64,000 bases of DNA, from contig NZ_CP084029.1 in the NCBI RefSeq assembly GCF_020181615.1, forward strand, positions 3,888,800-3,952,799, read 5' to 3'. Made by a program: the position numbers and the translations under genes. Shown one piece after another: positions 16,038 through 25,460 of this stretch. This DNA is from [Mycobacterium] crassicus. Lineage in GTDB: Bacteria > Actinomycetota > Actinomycetes > Mycobacteriales > Mycobacteriaceae. Each line of letters opens with the position of its first letter. Positions within the stretch are counted from its first letter, which is position 1. Below the pieces are notes generated by a model. The model searched no databases and was not told the DNA's origin. It worked only from the letters and a program-made list of their open reading frames with translations.

Positions 16038-17552
16038 GTGAGCAAAGCGGTCGACCCGGCGCGAGGCGCCGTCGCACGGACCTCGCTGCGCTACGCCGCC
16101 GGACTGGCGTCCGCACATCTGCTCAGCGTCGCCGAAGTGCTGATCGTCGTGGTCGCGCTCCGCAGCCACACCCCCGACAACCCGCAGTTCTCGGCGAACT
16201 ACGTCGGCACGGCGGTGACACTGTCGTTGCTGTCCACGCTCACCGTCCTGATCGGCGGGGCACTGATCATCGCCCGATCACTGCGGTGGTTCACCCGCGA
16301 CGACATGCCCACCCCCACCCAGCGGATCGCCGCGGTGAACATCATCCGGGACCAATCGCTGCTGCTGGGTGCGGCCTGGGCCACCGGCGGCGCGCTCTTC
16401 GTCCTGCTCGAACGCCGCGGTGGGGCCGGCATCGCGGTGGCGACCATCCTGGCCGTCACGCTGGGCGGTGCGGCCGCGACCGGGACCGGAGTGCTGTTCA
16501 GCCAACGCAGCATCCGTCCGATCATCGCCGCCGCGACCCGCGGCTTCGACGGATTTCTGACCGCTCCCGGGGTGCTGTCCCGACTGATCAACATGTGGTT
16601 GCTGTCCAGCGGACTGCCCAGCCTGACCATCGCCGCGCTGATCATCTTCCGGACCAACGGCTGGTTCATCCCCAAGACCGCATCGGTGGAGATACCCGTG
16701 CTGGTGCTGTCACTGGTCGCGGTGATGTTGGGCTGGCGAGGCATGGCCCTGGTCTCCCGCTCGATCGCCGACCCGATCCGCGAAGTCGTCGACGCGATGG
16801 CCGAGATCGAGCACGGCCGGATCGGCACCCTCGTCGATGTCTATGAGCGCTCCGAGATCGGCCGTCTGCAAAGCGGATTCAACCGGATGGTGGCCGGGTT
16901 GCGCGAACGCGACCGGCTGCGTGACCTGTTCGGCCGCTACGTCGGCACCGATGTCGCGCGTCGCGCAGTCGAGGACGGCGCCGCGCTCTCCGGTGAGGTA
17001 GCCGAGGCCGCGATCCTCTTCGTGGATCTTGCCGGGTCCACCCAGCTGACCATGAGCCGGCCGCCGCAGGAAGTCGCCGACGTGCTCAACGACTTCTTCC
17101 GGATCGTGGTCGGCGCCGTCGACGAACACGGTGGGCTGATCAACAAGTTCCAGGGCGATGCGGCGCTGGCCGTCTTCGGGGTGCCGTTGCGCAACGACGC
17201 AGCGGCATCAGCGGCGTTGGAGACCGCGCGCTGCCTGGCCATCCGGTTGCGCGACCTGCCGGTGGTCGACTTCGGTATCGGCGTCTCGGCCGGTTCGGTT
17301 TTCGCCGGGAACATCGGCGCCGAGAACCGCTACGAGTACACGGTGATCGGCGATGCGGTCAATGAGGCCGCCCGGTTGGCCGACCTGGCCAAGTCCGTCG
17401 ATCAGCGGGTGTTGTGTTCGGCCGCCGCCATCGAGCGCTCCGACGAAGCCGAAGGCAAGCAATGGGTCTCGCACAGCTCGGCGGTGCTGCGCGGCCGCTC
17501 CGAGCCGACCCGGATCTCGACTCCGGTATCCCGCGCGACTCCGCAACAGTAG
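16038..17552 (+). CDS. Membrane-bound class III adenylate cyclase with HAMP domain
   Basis: A 504-residue protein making cAMP at the membrane. The N-terminal half has about six hydrophobic segments (residues about 20-240), then a HAMP linker (SRSIADPIREVVDAMAEIEHG, about 235-290) and a C-terminal cyclase catalytic domain. Both metal Asp residues are present (LFVDLAGST and KFQGDAAL), as are substrate Lys (INKFQGD), Asp (VIGDAVNE) and the Asn/Arg pair in NEAARLA, so it should be active. The layout resembles the mycobacterial Rv1318c/Rv3645 type. GTG at 16038. It shares a promoter region, with an operator, with the divergent SDR gene; a SnoaL-like gene follows by 27 bp. Confidence 0.93.
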   Translation: MSKAVDPARGAVARTSLRYAAGLASAHLLSVAEVLIVVVALRSHTPDNPQFSANYVGTAVTLSLLSTLTVLIGGALIIARSLRWFTRDDMPTPTQRIAAVNIIRDQSLLLGAAWATGGALFVLLERRGGAGIAVATILAVTLGGAAATGTGVLFSQRSIRPIIAAATRGFDGFLTAPGVLSRLINMWLLSSGLPSLTIAALIIFRTNGWFIPKTASVEIPVLVLSLVAVMLGWRGMALVSRSIADPIREVVDAMAEIEHGRIGTLVDVYERSEIGRLQSGFNRMVAGLRERDRLRDLFGRYVGTDVARRAVEDGAALSGEVAEAAILFVDLAGSTQLTMSRPPQEVADVLNDFFRIVVGAVDEHGGLINKFQGDAALAVFGVPLRNDAAASAALETARCLAIRLRDLPVVDFGIGVSAGSVFAGNIGAENRYEYTVIGDAVNEAARLADLAKSVDQRVLCSAAAIERSDEAEGKQWVSHSSAVLRGRSEPTRISTPVSRATPQQ

Positions 17553-17579
17553 AGCCACCCGCGACCTAGACTCGACCGG

Positions 17580-18011
17580 GTGACCGCGCCTGTGCCGGCC
17601 GATGACCGGCTGGAGATCTCCGCGCTGCTCTACCGCTATGCGCGGGCCGTCGACGGCAAGGACTGGGCACTGTACCGCTCGGTGTTCACCGACGATGCCG
17701 TGATCGACTATTCCTCGGCCGGCGCCATCAGTGGCAGCCGCGAGGAGGTCGCCGATTGGCTCTCGACCGGCTTCACCGCCATCCCGATGTCCATGCACTA
17801 CATCATAAACATCGAAATACTGTCGTACACCGGTGATTCCGCGACCGTTCGGGCCATGTTCTACAACCCGATGCAGCTACCGGGGATGGCCGAACTGAGC
17901 TACTGCGGCGGCTACTACCACCATGAGCTCGTCCGCACCGCCGACGGCTGGCGCAGCGCCACCCTGCGCGAGGAGAACGTCTGGTTCAGCAATCCCCCGC
18001 CTCGCACTTAG
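17580..18011 (+). CDS. SnoaL-like / NTF2-fold protein
   Basis: A 143-residue protein with the SnoaL-like pattern: N-terminal LEISALLYRYARAVDGKDWALYRSVFTDDAVIDYSS, an aromatic pocket (MHYIINIEI, YCGGYYHHELV) and C-terminal DGWRSATLREEN. Relatives include small isomerases, cyclases, dehydratases and non-catalytic binders; the precise role cannot be read off. GTG start at 17580. It follows the adenylate cyclase by 27 bp and abuts the stop of the convergent hydrolase gene with no intervening base, leaving no room for a terminator. Confidence 0.8.
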   Translation: MTAPVPADDRLEISALLYRYARAVDGKDWALYRSVFTDDAVIDYSSAGAISGSREEVADWLSTGFTAIPMSMHYIINIEILSYTGDSATVRAMFYNPMQLPGMAELSYCGGYYHHELVRTADGWRSATLREENVWFSNPPPRT

Positions 18012-18839
18012 TCAGGCGTCGGCACAGAAGTCCAGCAACAGCTCGTTGACCTGCTCGGCCTGCTCGATCTGCGGGCAGTGGCCGGCGGCGTCGACGACGA
18101 CAGAACGTCCCTGCGGGATCTGGTCGGCGATCTGTTTCGACCAGCCGGGCGGCAGCAGTTTGTCGGCGGCACCCTCGATCACCAGCGTCGGTACCGAAAT
18201 ACGTTCGTAGGCGCGGCTGCTCGACACCGGTGGCGGGGGCTCGGCGCCCGGCCGGCGGAACCGGGCCGCCGCCACCGCCTCCCAGGCCCCGGGCGTGGTG
18301 CTCGACTCGTAGCGCCGCCGCACGTAGTGATCGTCGGCGGGGTAGGCCGGATCGTGGAACAGTGCCTCGACGATCCGGCGCATCGCGGGCACCGTGGCGT
18401 CGTAGTCGTAGAGCGCGGCCATGTGCTGGTTCTGCTGGATCTCGCCGCCGCCGCAGATGGCGACCAGCCGCCGCACCGGCAGCAGCGGGGCATCCGAGGT
18501 GGCATCGACGAGCAGCATGATCGCCCCCATCGAGTTACCCACGAAATCCGCCGATTCGACGCCCATCTCGGCGCAGAACCGGGCGAGGTGGCGGATGCGC
18601 ATCCCGCGCCCGTCGTTGAAGTCGATGACCTTCGCCGACGCCCCGAAGCCGAGCAGGTCCGGCGCCACTACCCGATGCCGCTGCGCCAGCACGGCGATAT
18701 TTCGCTCCCAACCGATTTCGGCGCTCGCCCCGAATTCGCCACCGTGCAGCAGCACCACCGGTGGGGCGGCCGGATCGCCGGCGTCGAGGTAGGACGTGCT
18801 CAGGCCGTCCACTGCGACGGTCTTGCGCGCAACCAGCAA
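18012..18839 (-). CDS. Alpha/beta hydrolase (C-C or ester hydrolase type)
   Basis: A 275-residue alpha/beta hydrolase: oxyanion loop LLHGGEFG, DLLGFGASAK, nucleophile elbow VGNSMGAI (Ser), acid region EGAADKLLPPG and catalytic His in AAGHCPQIEQ. The organisation resembles meta-cleavage-product hydrolases, but the substrate is unproven. TTG start at 18839 is supported by GAGGAG 6 nt upstream. It is the last gene of the minus-strand operon headed by the MhpC-type hydrolase at 28039. Confidence 0.88.
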   Translation of the reverse strand: MLVARKTVAVDGLSTSYLDAGDPAAPPVVLLHGGEFGASAEIGWERNIAVLAQRHRVVAPDLLGFGASAKVIDFNDGRGMRIRHLARFCAEMGVESADFVGNSMGAIMLLVDATSDAPLLPVRRLVAICGGGEIQQNQHMAALYDYDATVPAMRRIVEALFHDPAYPADDHYVRRRYESSTTPGAWEAVAAARFRRPGAEPPPPVSSSRAYERISVPTLVIEGAADKLLPPGWSKQIADQIPQGRSVVVDAAGHCPQIEQAEQVNELLLDFCADA

Positions 18840-18849
18840 GGTCGGCTCC

Positions 18850-19608
18850 TCAGTTCGGGTTCAGCGGGCCGGTCGGACGGGTCGTGGTGGCGTGCACCAG
18901 CAGTTCGGCCAGTTCGGCGGGTCGGCTCAAGAACGGTGAGTGGGAAGCGTCGATGGTCAGCGGTTCGACGCCGAGTCGCTCGCAGACCACGTCGGCGAGC
19001 CAGCGTGGATAGGCGCGATCCTGTTCGCAGCGAATGAAACTGCGCGGCAGGTCCGCGGCCCAGAAGCTCGGCACCGAGACCGGCGCGACGGTGGTGTCCC
19101 CGAAGCGTTCCGGCCCGAGTCGCTCGAAGGCCCACCGCAGCGTCTCGTCGTCGCAGTCGTGGTAGAAGTACTGCCGCGCACCCTCGATGCTGCCGAACGT
19201 CATCGCGCCGTCGTCGGCGAAGTGCAGATGCGACAGCATGTCGCCGGCCGCGGTGTCGAAGAACTCCGCGTCCTGGCTGCCCATCGTCATCGCGTCGGTG
19301 TAGCTGTAGCCCTCGCGGGGCAGGGCCGCGGCCAGATAGACGATGTGGCGCACCAGTTCCGGCGCGGCATCGGCACCCAGGGTGGCGTCGAATCCCCCGC
19401 CGGAATGCCCCACCAGCACATCCCCGGACTGCAGCACCGAGGCGACGGCCTCCCGGCGGTTGACCAGGGTGGACTCCTCATCCAGGCGTGCACCGTGGCC
19501 GGGCAGGTCGATGGCGATGCCGTGGTGGCCGAGTTTCTCCAGCTCCGCGATGGTGCGACTCCAGCACCAGCCGGCATGGAATCCGCCGTGCACGAACACG
19601 AATCTCAT
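18850..19608 (-). CDS. Alpha/beta hydrolase (methylesterase/hydroxynitrile lyase-like)
   Basis: A 252-residue small alpha/beta hydrolase. The N-terminus MRFVFVHGGFHAGWCW, the DLPGHG turn and nucleophile elbow VGHSGGG match the methylesterase/hydroxynitrile-lyase subgroup; the C-terminal IDASHSPFLSRPAEL supplies the His. No signal peptide, so cytoplasmic. It lies between the cyclase-like gene (12-bp gap) and a second hydrolase (10-bp gap). Ester or lactone opening in the ring-degradation pathway is inferred from context only. Confidence 0.85.
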   Translation of the reverse strand: MRFVFVHGGFHAGWCWSRTIAELEKLGHHGIAIDLPGHGARLDEESTLVNRREAVASVLQSGDVLVGHSGGGFDATLGADAAPELVRHIVYLAAALPREGYSYTDAMTMGSQDAEFFDTAAGDMLSHLHFADDGAMTFGSIEGARQYFYHDCDDETLRWAFERLGPERFGDTTVAPVSVPSFWAADLPRSFIRCEQDRAYPRWLADVVCERLGVEPLTIDASHSPFLSRPAELAELLVHATTTRPTGPLNPN

Positions 19609-19620
19609 CGCTGCCCCGCT

Positions 19621-20610
19621 CTATTTGATGGCGATCGGGTTCACCGGTGATCCGACCCCGCCGGTCACCCGCAACGGTGGTGCCACCAACTGGAATTCGT
19701 ACACACCGTCGGCGGCGCAGTCAGCGGCCAGCGCTTCCAGGTCCCAGTACTCCCCCAGCATCATGCCCATGTCCCGCAGGCACAGCATGTGCATCGGCAG
19801 GAAGGTGCCCTCCACGCCGGACACCGGGTCCTCGACCATCAGGTTGTCGGCGGCCACCGCGGCCACCTGCCGTTCGTGCAGCCAGGTGGCACACCGCCAG
19901 TCCAGACCGGCGCCCGGCTCGGCGCCGTCACCGGTCGCAGAAAACCTTGCCCACCAACCGGTTCGCACCAGCACGATGTCGCCGGGCTCGATGCTGACCT
20001 GCTGTGCCCGCGCGACGTCGTCCAGTTCGTCGCAGGTGATCGGGCTCCCCAGCTCCAGGAAAGTGTCGGCGCCGCGGTGGGCGACCACATCCAGCAGCAC
20101 CCCGCGGGAGGTGATGCCCTTGGCGTCCACCTTGTCGATGCCGCAGTGGTAGGCGCCGAAACTGGTGACCGAGCTCGCCGGGAATCCGTTGTACAACTGG
20201 TCGTCGTAGTAGACGTGCGACAGTGCATCCCACTGGGTGGCCGCCTGCAACGGCATCACGATCATGTCGTCGTTGAACCGGAACGGGTTGTCCACGAAGA
20301 ATTCGCTCACCTGCTGCGCGACGACATTGCGTGCCCACGGCGGGCCGTAGCGGGCCAGGGTTCGGGCGTCACCGCCGTCGACGGTCATGGTGTGAATCGG
20401 ATTGTGCCGGAATGCGAACGCACCCTGCGGCCCCGACGAGCCGAAGTCGACCCCGAGCGGAAAGACTTTGCCGTGCCGGACCAGGGCGGCGGCTTCGGCG
20501 ACCTTATCCGGCGTGATGAGGTTCAAGGTGCCCAGTTCGTCGTCGTCCCCCCAGCGTCCCCAGTTGCGCACCTGATCGCCGATCCGGCGGAACTCGGTCA
20601 GGCCGGCCAT
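19621..20610 (-). CDS. Cyclase family protein (kynurenine formamidase-like fold)
   Basis: A 329-residue member of the cyclase/KynB-like family. The usual metal motif HxGTHxDxxxH reads QAATQWDALSH here, so the first His and the His after Thr are Gln while Asp and the last His remain; other ligands must be used or metal binding is altered. Further blocks: DELGTLNLITPDKV near the N-terminus, RGVLLDVVAHRG, VEPGD-like SIEPGDIVLVRTGWW, and DNLMVED. ATG at 20610 follows AGGAG; the upstream open frame is not coding. It overlaps the SDR stop by 13 bp. Such enzymes hydrolyse lactones, amides or cyclic diketones. Confidence 0.85.
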   Translation of the reverse strand: MAGLTEFRRIGDQVRNWGRWGDDDELGTLNLITPDKVAEAAALVRHGKVFPLGVDFGSSGPQGAFAFRHNPIHTMTVDGGDARTLARYGPPWARNVVAQQVSEFFVDNPFRFNDDMIVMPLQAATQWDALSHVYYDDQLYNGFPASSVTSFGAYHCGIDKVDAKGITSRGVLLDVVAHRGADTFLELGSPITCDELDDVARAQQVSIEPGDIVLVRTGWWARFSATGDGAEPGAGLDWRCATWLHERQVAAVAADNLMVEDPVSGVEGTFLPMHMLCLRDMGMMLGEYWDLEALAADCAADGVYEFQLVAPPLRVTGGVGSPVNPIAIK

Positions 20611-21452
20611 GGCACTCCTGCGTTTCCGAGCGTGGCGGCGGTGCGGGCGGCGATATTGCCGCCGTCGACCCAGAGCACCTGACCACAGATGTAGCCGGCG
20701 GCCGGGCTGTTCAGGAATACCAGCGGGGCGGCCTGTTCGGCCGGGCTGGCAACCCGTCCCAGCGGCTTGGGGATGTCGTCGAGAAAACCCTGCCCGTAGC
20801 TGCTGCGCAACTGGTCGAGGATCGGGGTTTCGGTGACCCCGGGGGCGGTGCAGTTGATCCGGATACCCTGCGACGCCAGCCGGCCGGCATTGACCATCCC
20901 GTAGAGAATGATCGCCTCCTTGGACAGTCGATAGCCGCCGTCGGCGAGCGCCTCGGGATGCGCCCGACACCAATGCAATCCGGCGGTCATGGTGTCGGTG
21001 TTCAACAGACCCGACGTGGTCTCGGCGTTCTCCAGGTAGGACGCGGCGGCCAGCGACGAGACATTGGCGATCGCCGATCCCGCCGGCATCGACGGCAACA
21101 GTGCCTCGGTGAGATGGCGGGTGCCCAGGAAGTTGATCGCGACCACCAATTCCGGATCACCGATGCCCGAGGACACCCCGGCGACGTTGAACAGCGCGTC
21201 TACCCGGTCCGGGCCGGGCCGGCAGATCGCCTCCACGGCCTTGTCGATCGACGCCGGATCGGCCAGATCGATCGGGTGGAACTCGTCGACGTCCCCCGCG
21301 GGTCGCACCCGGTCCAGGCCGACGACGTACGCCCCGAGCTCGTGAAGCTGGGTCACCAGTTCCGCGCCGATTCCCGACGCGACACCGGTGACCACGGTCC
21401 GTCGACCGTCATAGCTGCACAGCCCGGCGCGCGGGGTCCCAGCGGTTGTCAT
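20598..21452 (-). CDS. SDR family oxidoreductase (coniferyl-alcohol / 3-alpha-hydroxysteroid dehydrogenase-like)
   Basis: A 284-residue SDR. The nucleotide loop is TGVASGIGAE, followed by LDRVRP, NVAGVSSG, Ser in ANVSSLAA and the active-site YRLSKEA. A long insert (ASYLENAETTSGLLNTDTMT onward, before the Tyr) is characteristic of the 3-alpha-HSD/coniferyl-alcohol dehydrogenase subgroup. ATG at 21452 is coupled to the LLM stop (TGATG); GTG at 21455 is an alternative. It presumably interconverts a hydroxyl and ketone before or after ring oxidation. Confidence 0.88.
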   Translation of the reverse strand: MTTAGTPRAGLCSYDGRRTVVTGVASGIGAELVTQLHELGAYVVGLDRVRPAGDVDEFHPIDLADPASIDKAVEAICRPGPDRVDALFNVAGVSSGIGDPELVVAINFLGTRHLTEALLPSMPAGSAIANVSSLAAASYLENAETTSGLLNTDTMTAGLHWCRAHPEALADGGYRLSKEAIILYGMVNAGRLASQGIRINCTAPGVTETPILDQLRSSYGQGFLDDIPKPLGRVASPAEQAAPLVFLNSPAAGYICGQVLWVDGGNIAARTAATLGNAGVPWPA

Positions 21453-22771
21453 CACCGTTGGCCGCGTTCCCGCTCTGCTCGTTCTTCTTTGGCACGCTGC
21501 GCGGCCTGCACCCGGCCCTCGTTGATCTCGGCCATCGCCTCGGGAATCTCGGTGGCGGTGAACTTGTCTCGGCCGGTGGGCAGTCCACCGAACGAGTAGT
21601 CCTCGTCGAACGCGGGAGCAGTGGACTTCGGCCGGCGGGCCTCCAGCTTCTCCAGCACCGGAGCCAGCCTCTTGGCCTTGTCGGCCACCGCCTTCTCATC
21701 GCGCTCGATGAACTCCGGCAACACCTGGGTCCCCATCAGCTCGATGGTCTCCATGGTCGCCTCGTGGCTGCGCGGGTTGAGCAGCAGGATGATCTCGTCA
21801 ACGCCGCTTTCCTCGTAGCCACGCAGGAATTCTCGCACCATCGCCGGGGTTCCGATGGCACCTCGGCCGGGTCCGTAGGCCAGCGTCGGATCCTTCTCGA
21901 CCTCTTGCAGGTAGCGTTCCCACACCCCGGTCCGCCCGGGTGTGTGCTGGCCGGTCATGTAGTAGTGCATGATCCCGAAGGAGAAGAAGCCGCCGCCGAC
22001 GCCGAGACGGTCCAGCGCCTGCTTCTCGGTCGGGGCCACCATCATCGACAGGTCGCCACCGATCGCCAGGATGTTCGGGTTCACCTGGGGGGTGGCCGGG
22101 ACACCTATCTCTTCGAGTTGCTTGTAGTAGCCGTTGACCCGCTCGGCCAGCGGTCCCGGGCCGGTGTAGGCGAAACTCAGTGCGCCGATGCATTTCTCGG
22201 CGGCCATCTGGATCGACGCCGGCCGGGTGCAGGCCACCCAGACCGGCGGGTGCGGCCGTTGCAGGGGTTTGGGGACGACGTTGCGGGCCGGCATCTGCAC
22301 GTGCTGGCCCTCGAAGCCGGTGAAGGGCGTCTCGGTCATGCAGCGGATCGACACCTCCAGCGCCTCCTCCCACTGGGCGCGCTTGTCGGCCGGGTCGATA
22401 CCGAACCCGCCGAGCTCGGCGATCGAGGACCCCTCCCCCGTACCGAACTCGACACGGCCGCCCGACAGCAGGTCCAACGTGGCCACCCGCTCGGCCACCC
22501 GGGCCGGATGGTTCACCACCGGCGGCAGGTGCATGATCCCGAAGCCGAGCCGAATGTCCTTGGTCCGCTGACTGGCGGCCGCCAAGAAAATCTCGGGTGC
22601 GGTGGCGTGGCAGTACTCCTCGAGGAAGTGGTGCTCGGTGACCCAGACCGTCGAGAATCCGGCCTTGTCGGCGGCTTCCACCTCGTCGAGGCCGTCTTGA
22701 AACAGACGGTGCTCGTCGTCGTCGGACCACGGCCGGGGCAGCGCGAATTCGTAGAACAGTGAGATCTTCAC
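21452..22771 (-). CDS. LLM-class flavin-dependent oxidoreductase (luciferase-like monooxygenase)
   Basis: A 439-residue TIM-barrel flavoprotein of the bacterial luciferase superfamily: [15 protein letters not shown] start, TVWVTEHHFLEEYC, GFGIMHLPPVVNHPARVAERVATLDLLSGGRVEFGTGEGSS block, and PHPPVWVACTRPASI. It may use FMNH2 or F420 for hydroxylation or Baeyer-Villiger type oxidation. The C-terminal about 90 residues are charged (KEERAERERGQR end) and longer than in minimal family members. ATG at 22771 overlaps the KstD-like gene stop (ATGA). Confidence 0.9.
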   Translation of the reverse strand: MKISLFYEFALPRPWSDDDEHRLFQDGLDEVEAADKAGFSTVWVTEHHFLEEYCHATAPEIFLAAASQRTKDIRLGFGIMHLPPVVNHPARVAERVATLDLLSGGRVEFGTGEGSSIAELGGFGIDPADKRAQWEEALEVSIRCMTETPFTGFEGQHVQMPARNVVPKPLQRPHPPVWVACTRPASIQMAAEKCIGALSFAYTGPGPLAERVNGYYKQLEEIGVPATPQVNPNILAIGGDLSMMVAPTEKQALDRLGVGGGFFSFGIMHYYMTGQHTPGRTGVWERYLQEVEKDPTLAYGPGRGAIGTPAMVREFLRGYEESGVDEIILLLNPRSHEATMETIELMGTQVLPEFIERDEKAVADKAKRLAPVLEKLEARRPKSTAPAFDEDYSFGGLPTGRDKFTATEIPEAMAEINEGRVQAAQRAKEERAERERGQR

Positions 22772-24516
22772 GAGTTACCTCCTGGGAGATTGGTTGCGGC
22801 TTGGGTGGGGCTCGATTGGTCGCGGTCTGCGATGTGCTGGGCGGCGACGTAGCCGAATGTCATCGCCGGGCCGATGGTGGCGCCGGCGCCGGCGTAGCTG
22901 CGGCCCATCACCGCCGCCGAGGCGTTGCCCACCACGTACAGGCCGTCGATGACGGTGCCGTCGGCGCGCAGGGCGCGGGCGAATTCATCGGTGCGCAGGC
23001 CGCCGGAGGTGCCCAGGTCCCCCAGGATGATCCGGAACGCGTAGTACGGCGGTTTGCCGAGCGGATGCAGGTTGGGGTTGGGCAGCGTGGGGTCGCCGTA
23101 GTAGTTGTCGTAGACGCTGTCACCACGGTTGAAGTCGTCGTCGTGGCCCGCCTTGGCCAACTGGTTGAACCGTTCGGCGGTGCTGTGCAGCCGCGCCGCC
23201 GGAACACCGATGGCGGTGGCCAATTCGTCGAACGAGGCGCCGGACTTGACCACCCCGGAGTCCAGCCAGGCCTGCGGCACCCGGCGGCCGGTGGGCACCG
23301 GGGCGCCCGGAATCTTGGGGATGGGCAGGTGACCGGCCACCACATACCGGTTGAACGACCGTTGATCGGTGATGAGCCAGCACGGGATGTGCTCGACCCC
23401 GGATCGCTGGCCGTCGATCATCGCGTGCGCGAAGTCCATATAGGGCGCCGCCTCGTTGACGAACCGGTCCCCGGCGGCGTTGACGATGAACTGCGACGGC
23501 ATCATCCGCTCGTTCAGCATGAACTGCAGGCGGCCGTCGGGCCAGCACAGCGCGGGGAACCACCAGGCCTCATCCATCAGGTCGGTGTCCGCACCGGCCC
23601 GCATCCCCGCCCGGATCCCGTCGCCGTCGGCCAGCGGGTTGCCGAAGCTCCAGTCGTGCTCCAGCACCGGCTGGTGCTCGCGGCGCCAGGCCAGGTCGTG
23701 ATCGAAACCTCCGGTGGCCAGGATGACACCGCAGCGAGCCGAGATGCGTTGCGGTGCACCGTCGCGTTCCACCAGTGCGCCGATGACCGCCCCGGACTCA
23801 TCGGTGATCAGCTCGGTCATCGGGGTGTCCAGCCACAGCGGGATGCCGCGCTGCTTCATCGCCAGGCGCAGTCGCGCCGACAGCGACTGGCCGATCGCGG
23901 CCATCCGGTCGCCGAAGACCCGGGCGCGCAGCATCCGCCACAGCAGCTTGACCAGCACCGCCTTGCCCCGCCAGGACTGCCGGACCTGGTAGAACAGTCG
24001 GAGGTCCTTCGGTCCCAGCCAGATTCCCTTGGGCGCCAACGCCAGTGGCGCCAGCAGATGCTGTTCTTCGTCGCCGAGCCCGCGCAGATCCATCGCCGGC
24101 ACGTTGATGGTGCTGCCCAACGCCGATCCCCCCGGCAGCTCCGGGTAGTAGTCGGCATAGCCGGGCTTCCAGACGAACTCGAACCAGTCACTGGTCTGTT
24201 CGAGGAACTCCATCATCTCCGGCGCCGAATCCACGTACCGGCGCAGCCTGGCCTCGCTCACCAGACCGTCGGTGATCGTGCGCAGGTAGGCCACCACCCC
24301 GTCGGGGTCGGGGCGGTAGCCCTCGCGACGTTGCGCCGGCGCACCGGGCACCCAGATGCCACCCCCGGACAGCGCGGTGGATCCGCCGAAGAACGCCGAC
24401 TTCTCGATCAGCAGGGTGTCCAGACCGCGGGCCTGCGCAGCCAGCGCGGCAGTCATGCCGCCACCGCCCGAGCCGATCACCAGGACGTCCACGACGTGTT
24501 CGGCGGCCGCTGTCAT
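22768..24516 (-). CDS. FAD-dependent 3-ketosteroid-delta1-dehydrogenase-like flavoprotein
   Basis: A 582-residue member of the succinate dehydrogenase/KstD flavoprotein family. FAD-binding [17 protein letters not shown] (about residues 11-27), [22 protein letters not shown], then ATGGFDHD and C-terminal [26 protein letters not shown]. In KstD a Tyr followed four residues later by Gly in this last segment is catalytic, and SYAGAG keeps that spacing. Dehydrogenation of a cyclic ketone is the inferred reaction. Its start overlaps the mhpB stop by 4 bp and its stop overlaps the LLM start, placing it inside the meta-cleavage operon. Confidence 0.9.
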   Translation of the reverse strand: MTAAAEHVVDVLVIGSGGGGMTAALAAQARGLDTLLIEKSAFFGGSTALSGGGIWVPGAPAQRREGYRPDPDGVVAYLRTITDGLVSEARLRRYVDSAPEMMEFLEQTSDWFEFVWKPGYADYYPELPGGSALGSTINVPAMDLRGLGDEEQHLLAPLALAPKGIWLGPKDLRLFYQVRQSWRGKAVLVKLLWRMLRARVFGDRMAAIGQSLSARLRLAMKQRGIPLWLDTPMTELITDESGAVIGALVERDGAPQRISARCGVILATGGFDHDLAWRREHQPVLEHDWSFGNPLADGDGIRAGMRAGADTDLMDEAWWFPALCWPDGRLQFMLNERMMPSQFIVNAAGDRFVNEAAPYMDFAHAMIDGQRSGVEHIPCWLITDQRSFNRYVVAGHLPIPKIPGAPVPTGRRVPQAWLDSGVVKSGASFDELATAIGVPAARLHSTAERFNQLAKAGHDDDFNRGDSVYDNYYGDPTLPNPNLHPLGKPPYYAFRIILGDLGTSGGLRTDEFARALRADGTVIDGLYVVGNASAAVMGRSYAGAGATIGPAMTFGYVAAQHIADRDQSSPTQAATNLPGGNS

Positions 24517-25460
24517 CGCTGCTCCACAGGTAGTGCGGTTCGGGTGGCGAACCCGGCGATCAACTCCGGTGCGGCCCGGTAGTAGCGGTTGTCGGTCCGG
24601 TATTCACCGGCTGCGGCCATCGCGGCGAATGCGGCTACCCAGGTGCGGATCTCGTGCGCGGAGTTACCGCCGGCGTCGGTGATGTACCCGTTCGTCCAGT
24701 CGTCGAAGTCGGCCAGCGCCCCGTTGTCGACGATGTCCAGGAACCGCTGGTCGAAGTCGGGGTTCAGCGGGGCGATCGTGCTGCGGCCCGCGGCGAAGTC
24801 ACGCGCCGCGGCGATCACCGTGTCCTGGCGGGCGGCACGCTGTTCGGGGCTCATCGGGGCGCCGTGCACGATCCGCTCGCGCACCTGCTCGGTGGCGGTG
24901 GCCAGGGTGGGCAGCGGCGGATCATGCGACAGCCCACCGGATCCCAACACCAGGACCCGCCGGTCGAGGGTGGCCAGGTAGTCGCCGATTGCGGCGCCCA
25001 GAGCACGCGCCCGGTGAATCGGTCCCAGCGGGGCGGCCACGGCGTTGATGAAGATCGGGATCACCGGGCGGGCCGTGGCGTCGCCGAACAACCGCTCCAA
25101 CGGCTGCATCACGGCGTGATCGACATCCATGGCGGCCGAAACAGCAACATCCACACCGTGTTCCAGTACCGCCGCGGCACATTGTTCGGCCAGATCCGCG
25201 GCGACGTTCAAGGCGCCGGCATAGGTGCCGTAGTCACCGACCCCGTGCGCTGCGGTACCGATGCAGAACGGCGGCATCAGTCGATAGAAGAACCCGTTGT
25301 AGTGGTCCGGCGCGAACACCACCACCAGGTCGGGGTCGAAGGCGGCGACGAAGCGCCGGGCGTCGGCGATCGCGGCCTCGACGTCGGCCATCAGATCAGG
25401 GGGCGGTCCCGGCAGATTCAGCAGCGGGCTGTGGGACATGCAGCACAGGGCCAATGGCAT
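24513..25460 (-). CDS. mhpB: 2,3-dihydroxyphenylpropionate 1,2-dioxygenase-type extradiol dioxygenase
   Basis: A 315-residue class III extradiol ring-cleavage dioxygenase, matching the usual length (about 314) of MhpB. Recognisable: [67 protein letters not shown] and [10 protein letters not shown]; the His residues in the first and third blocks are iron ligand/catalytic positions in the family. It would open a 3-substituted catechol with O2. ATG at 25460 is chosen because AAGGGGG lies 11 nt upstream and the length then fits; GTG 25472 is possible. The start lies inside the mhpA 3' end (65-bp overlap). Confidence 0.94.
   Translation of the reverse strand: MPLALCCMSHSPLLNLPGPPPDLMADVEAAIADARRFVAAFDPDLVVVFAPDHYNGFFYRLMPPFCIGTAAHGVGDYGTYAGALNVAADLAEQCAAAVLEHGVDVAVSAAMDVDHAVMQPLERLFGDATARPVIPIFINAVAAPLGPIHRARALGAAIGDYLATLDRRVLVLGSGGLSHDPPLPTLATATEQVRERIVHGAPMSPEQRAARQDTVIAAARDFAAGRSTIAPLNPDFDQRFLDIVDNGALADFDDWTNGYITDAGGNSAHEIRTWVAAFAAMAAAGEYRTDNRYYRAAPELIAGFATRTALPVEQR

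Noticed and set aside
22759..24582. 607-codon plus-strand open frame over the KstD-like gene
   Set aside because: Antisense shadow; the minus-strand frame has the FAD motifs and 4-bp overlaps with both neighbours.
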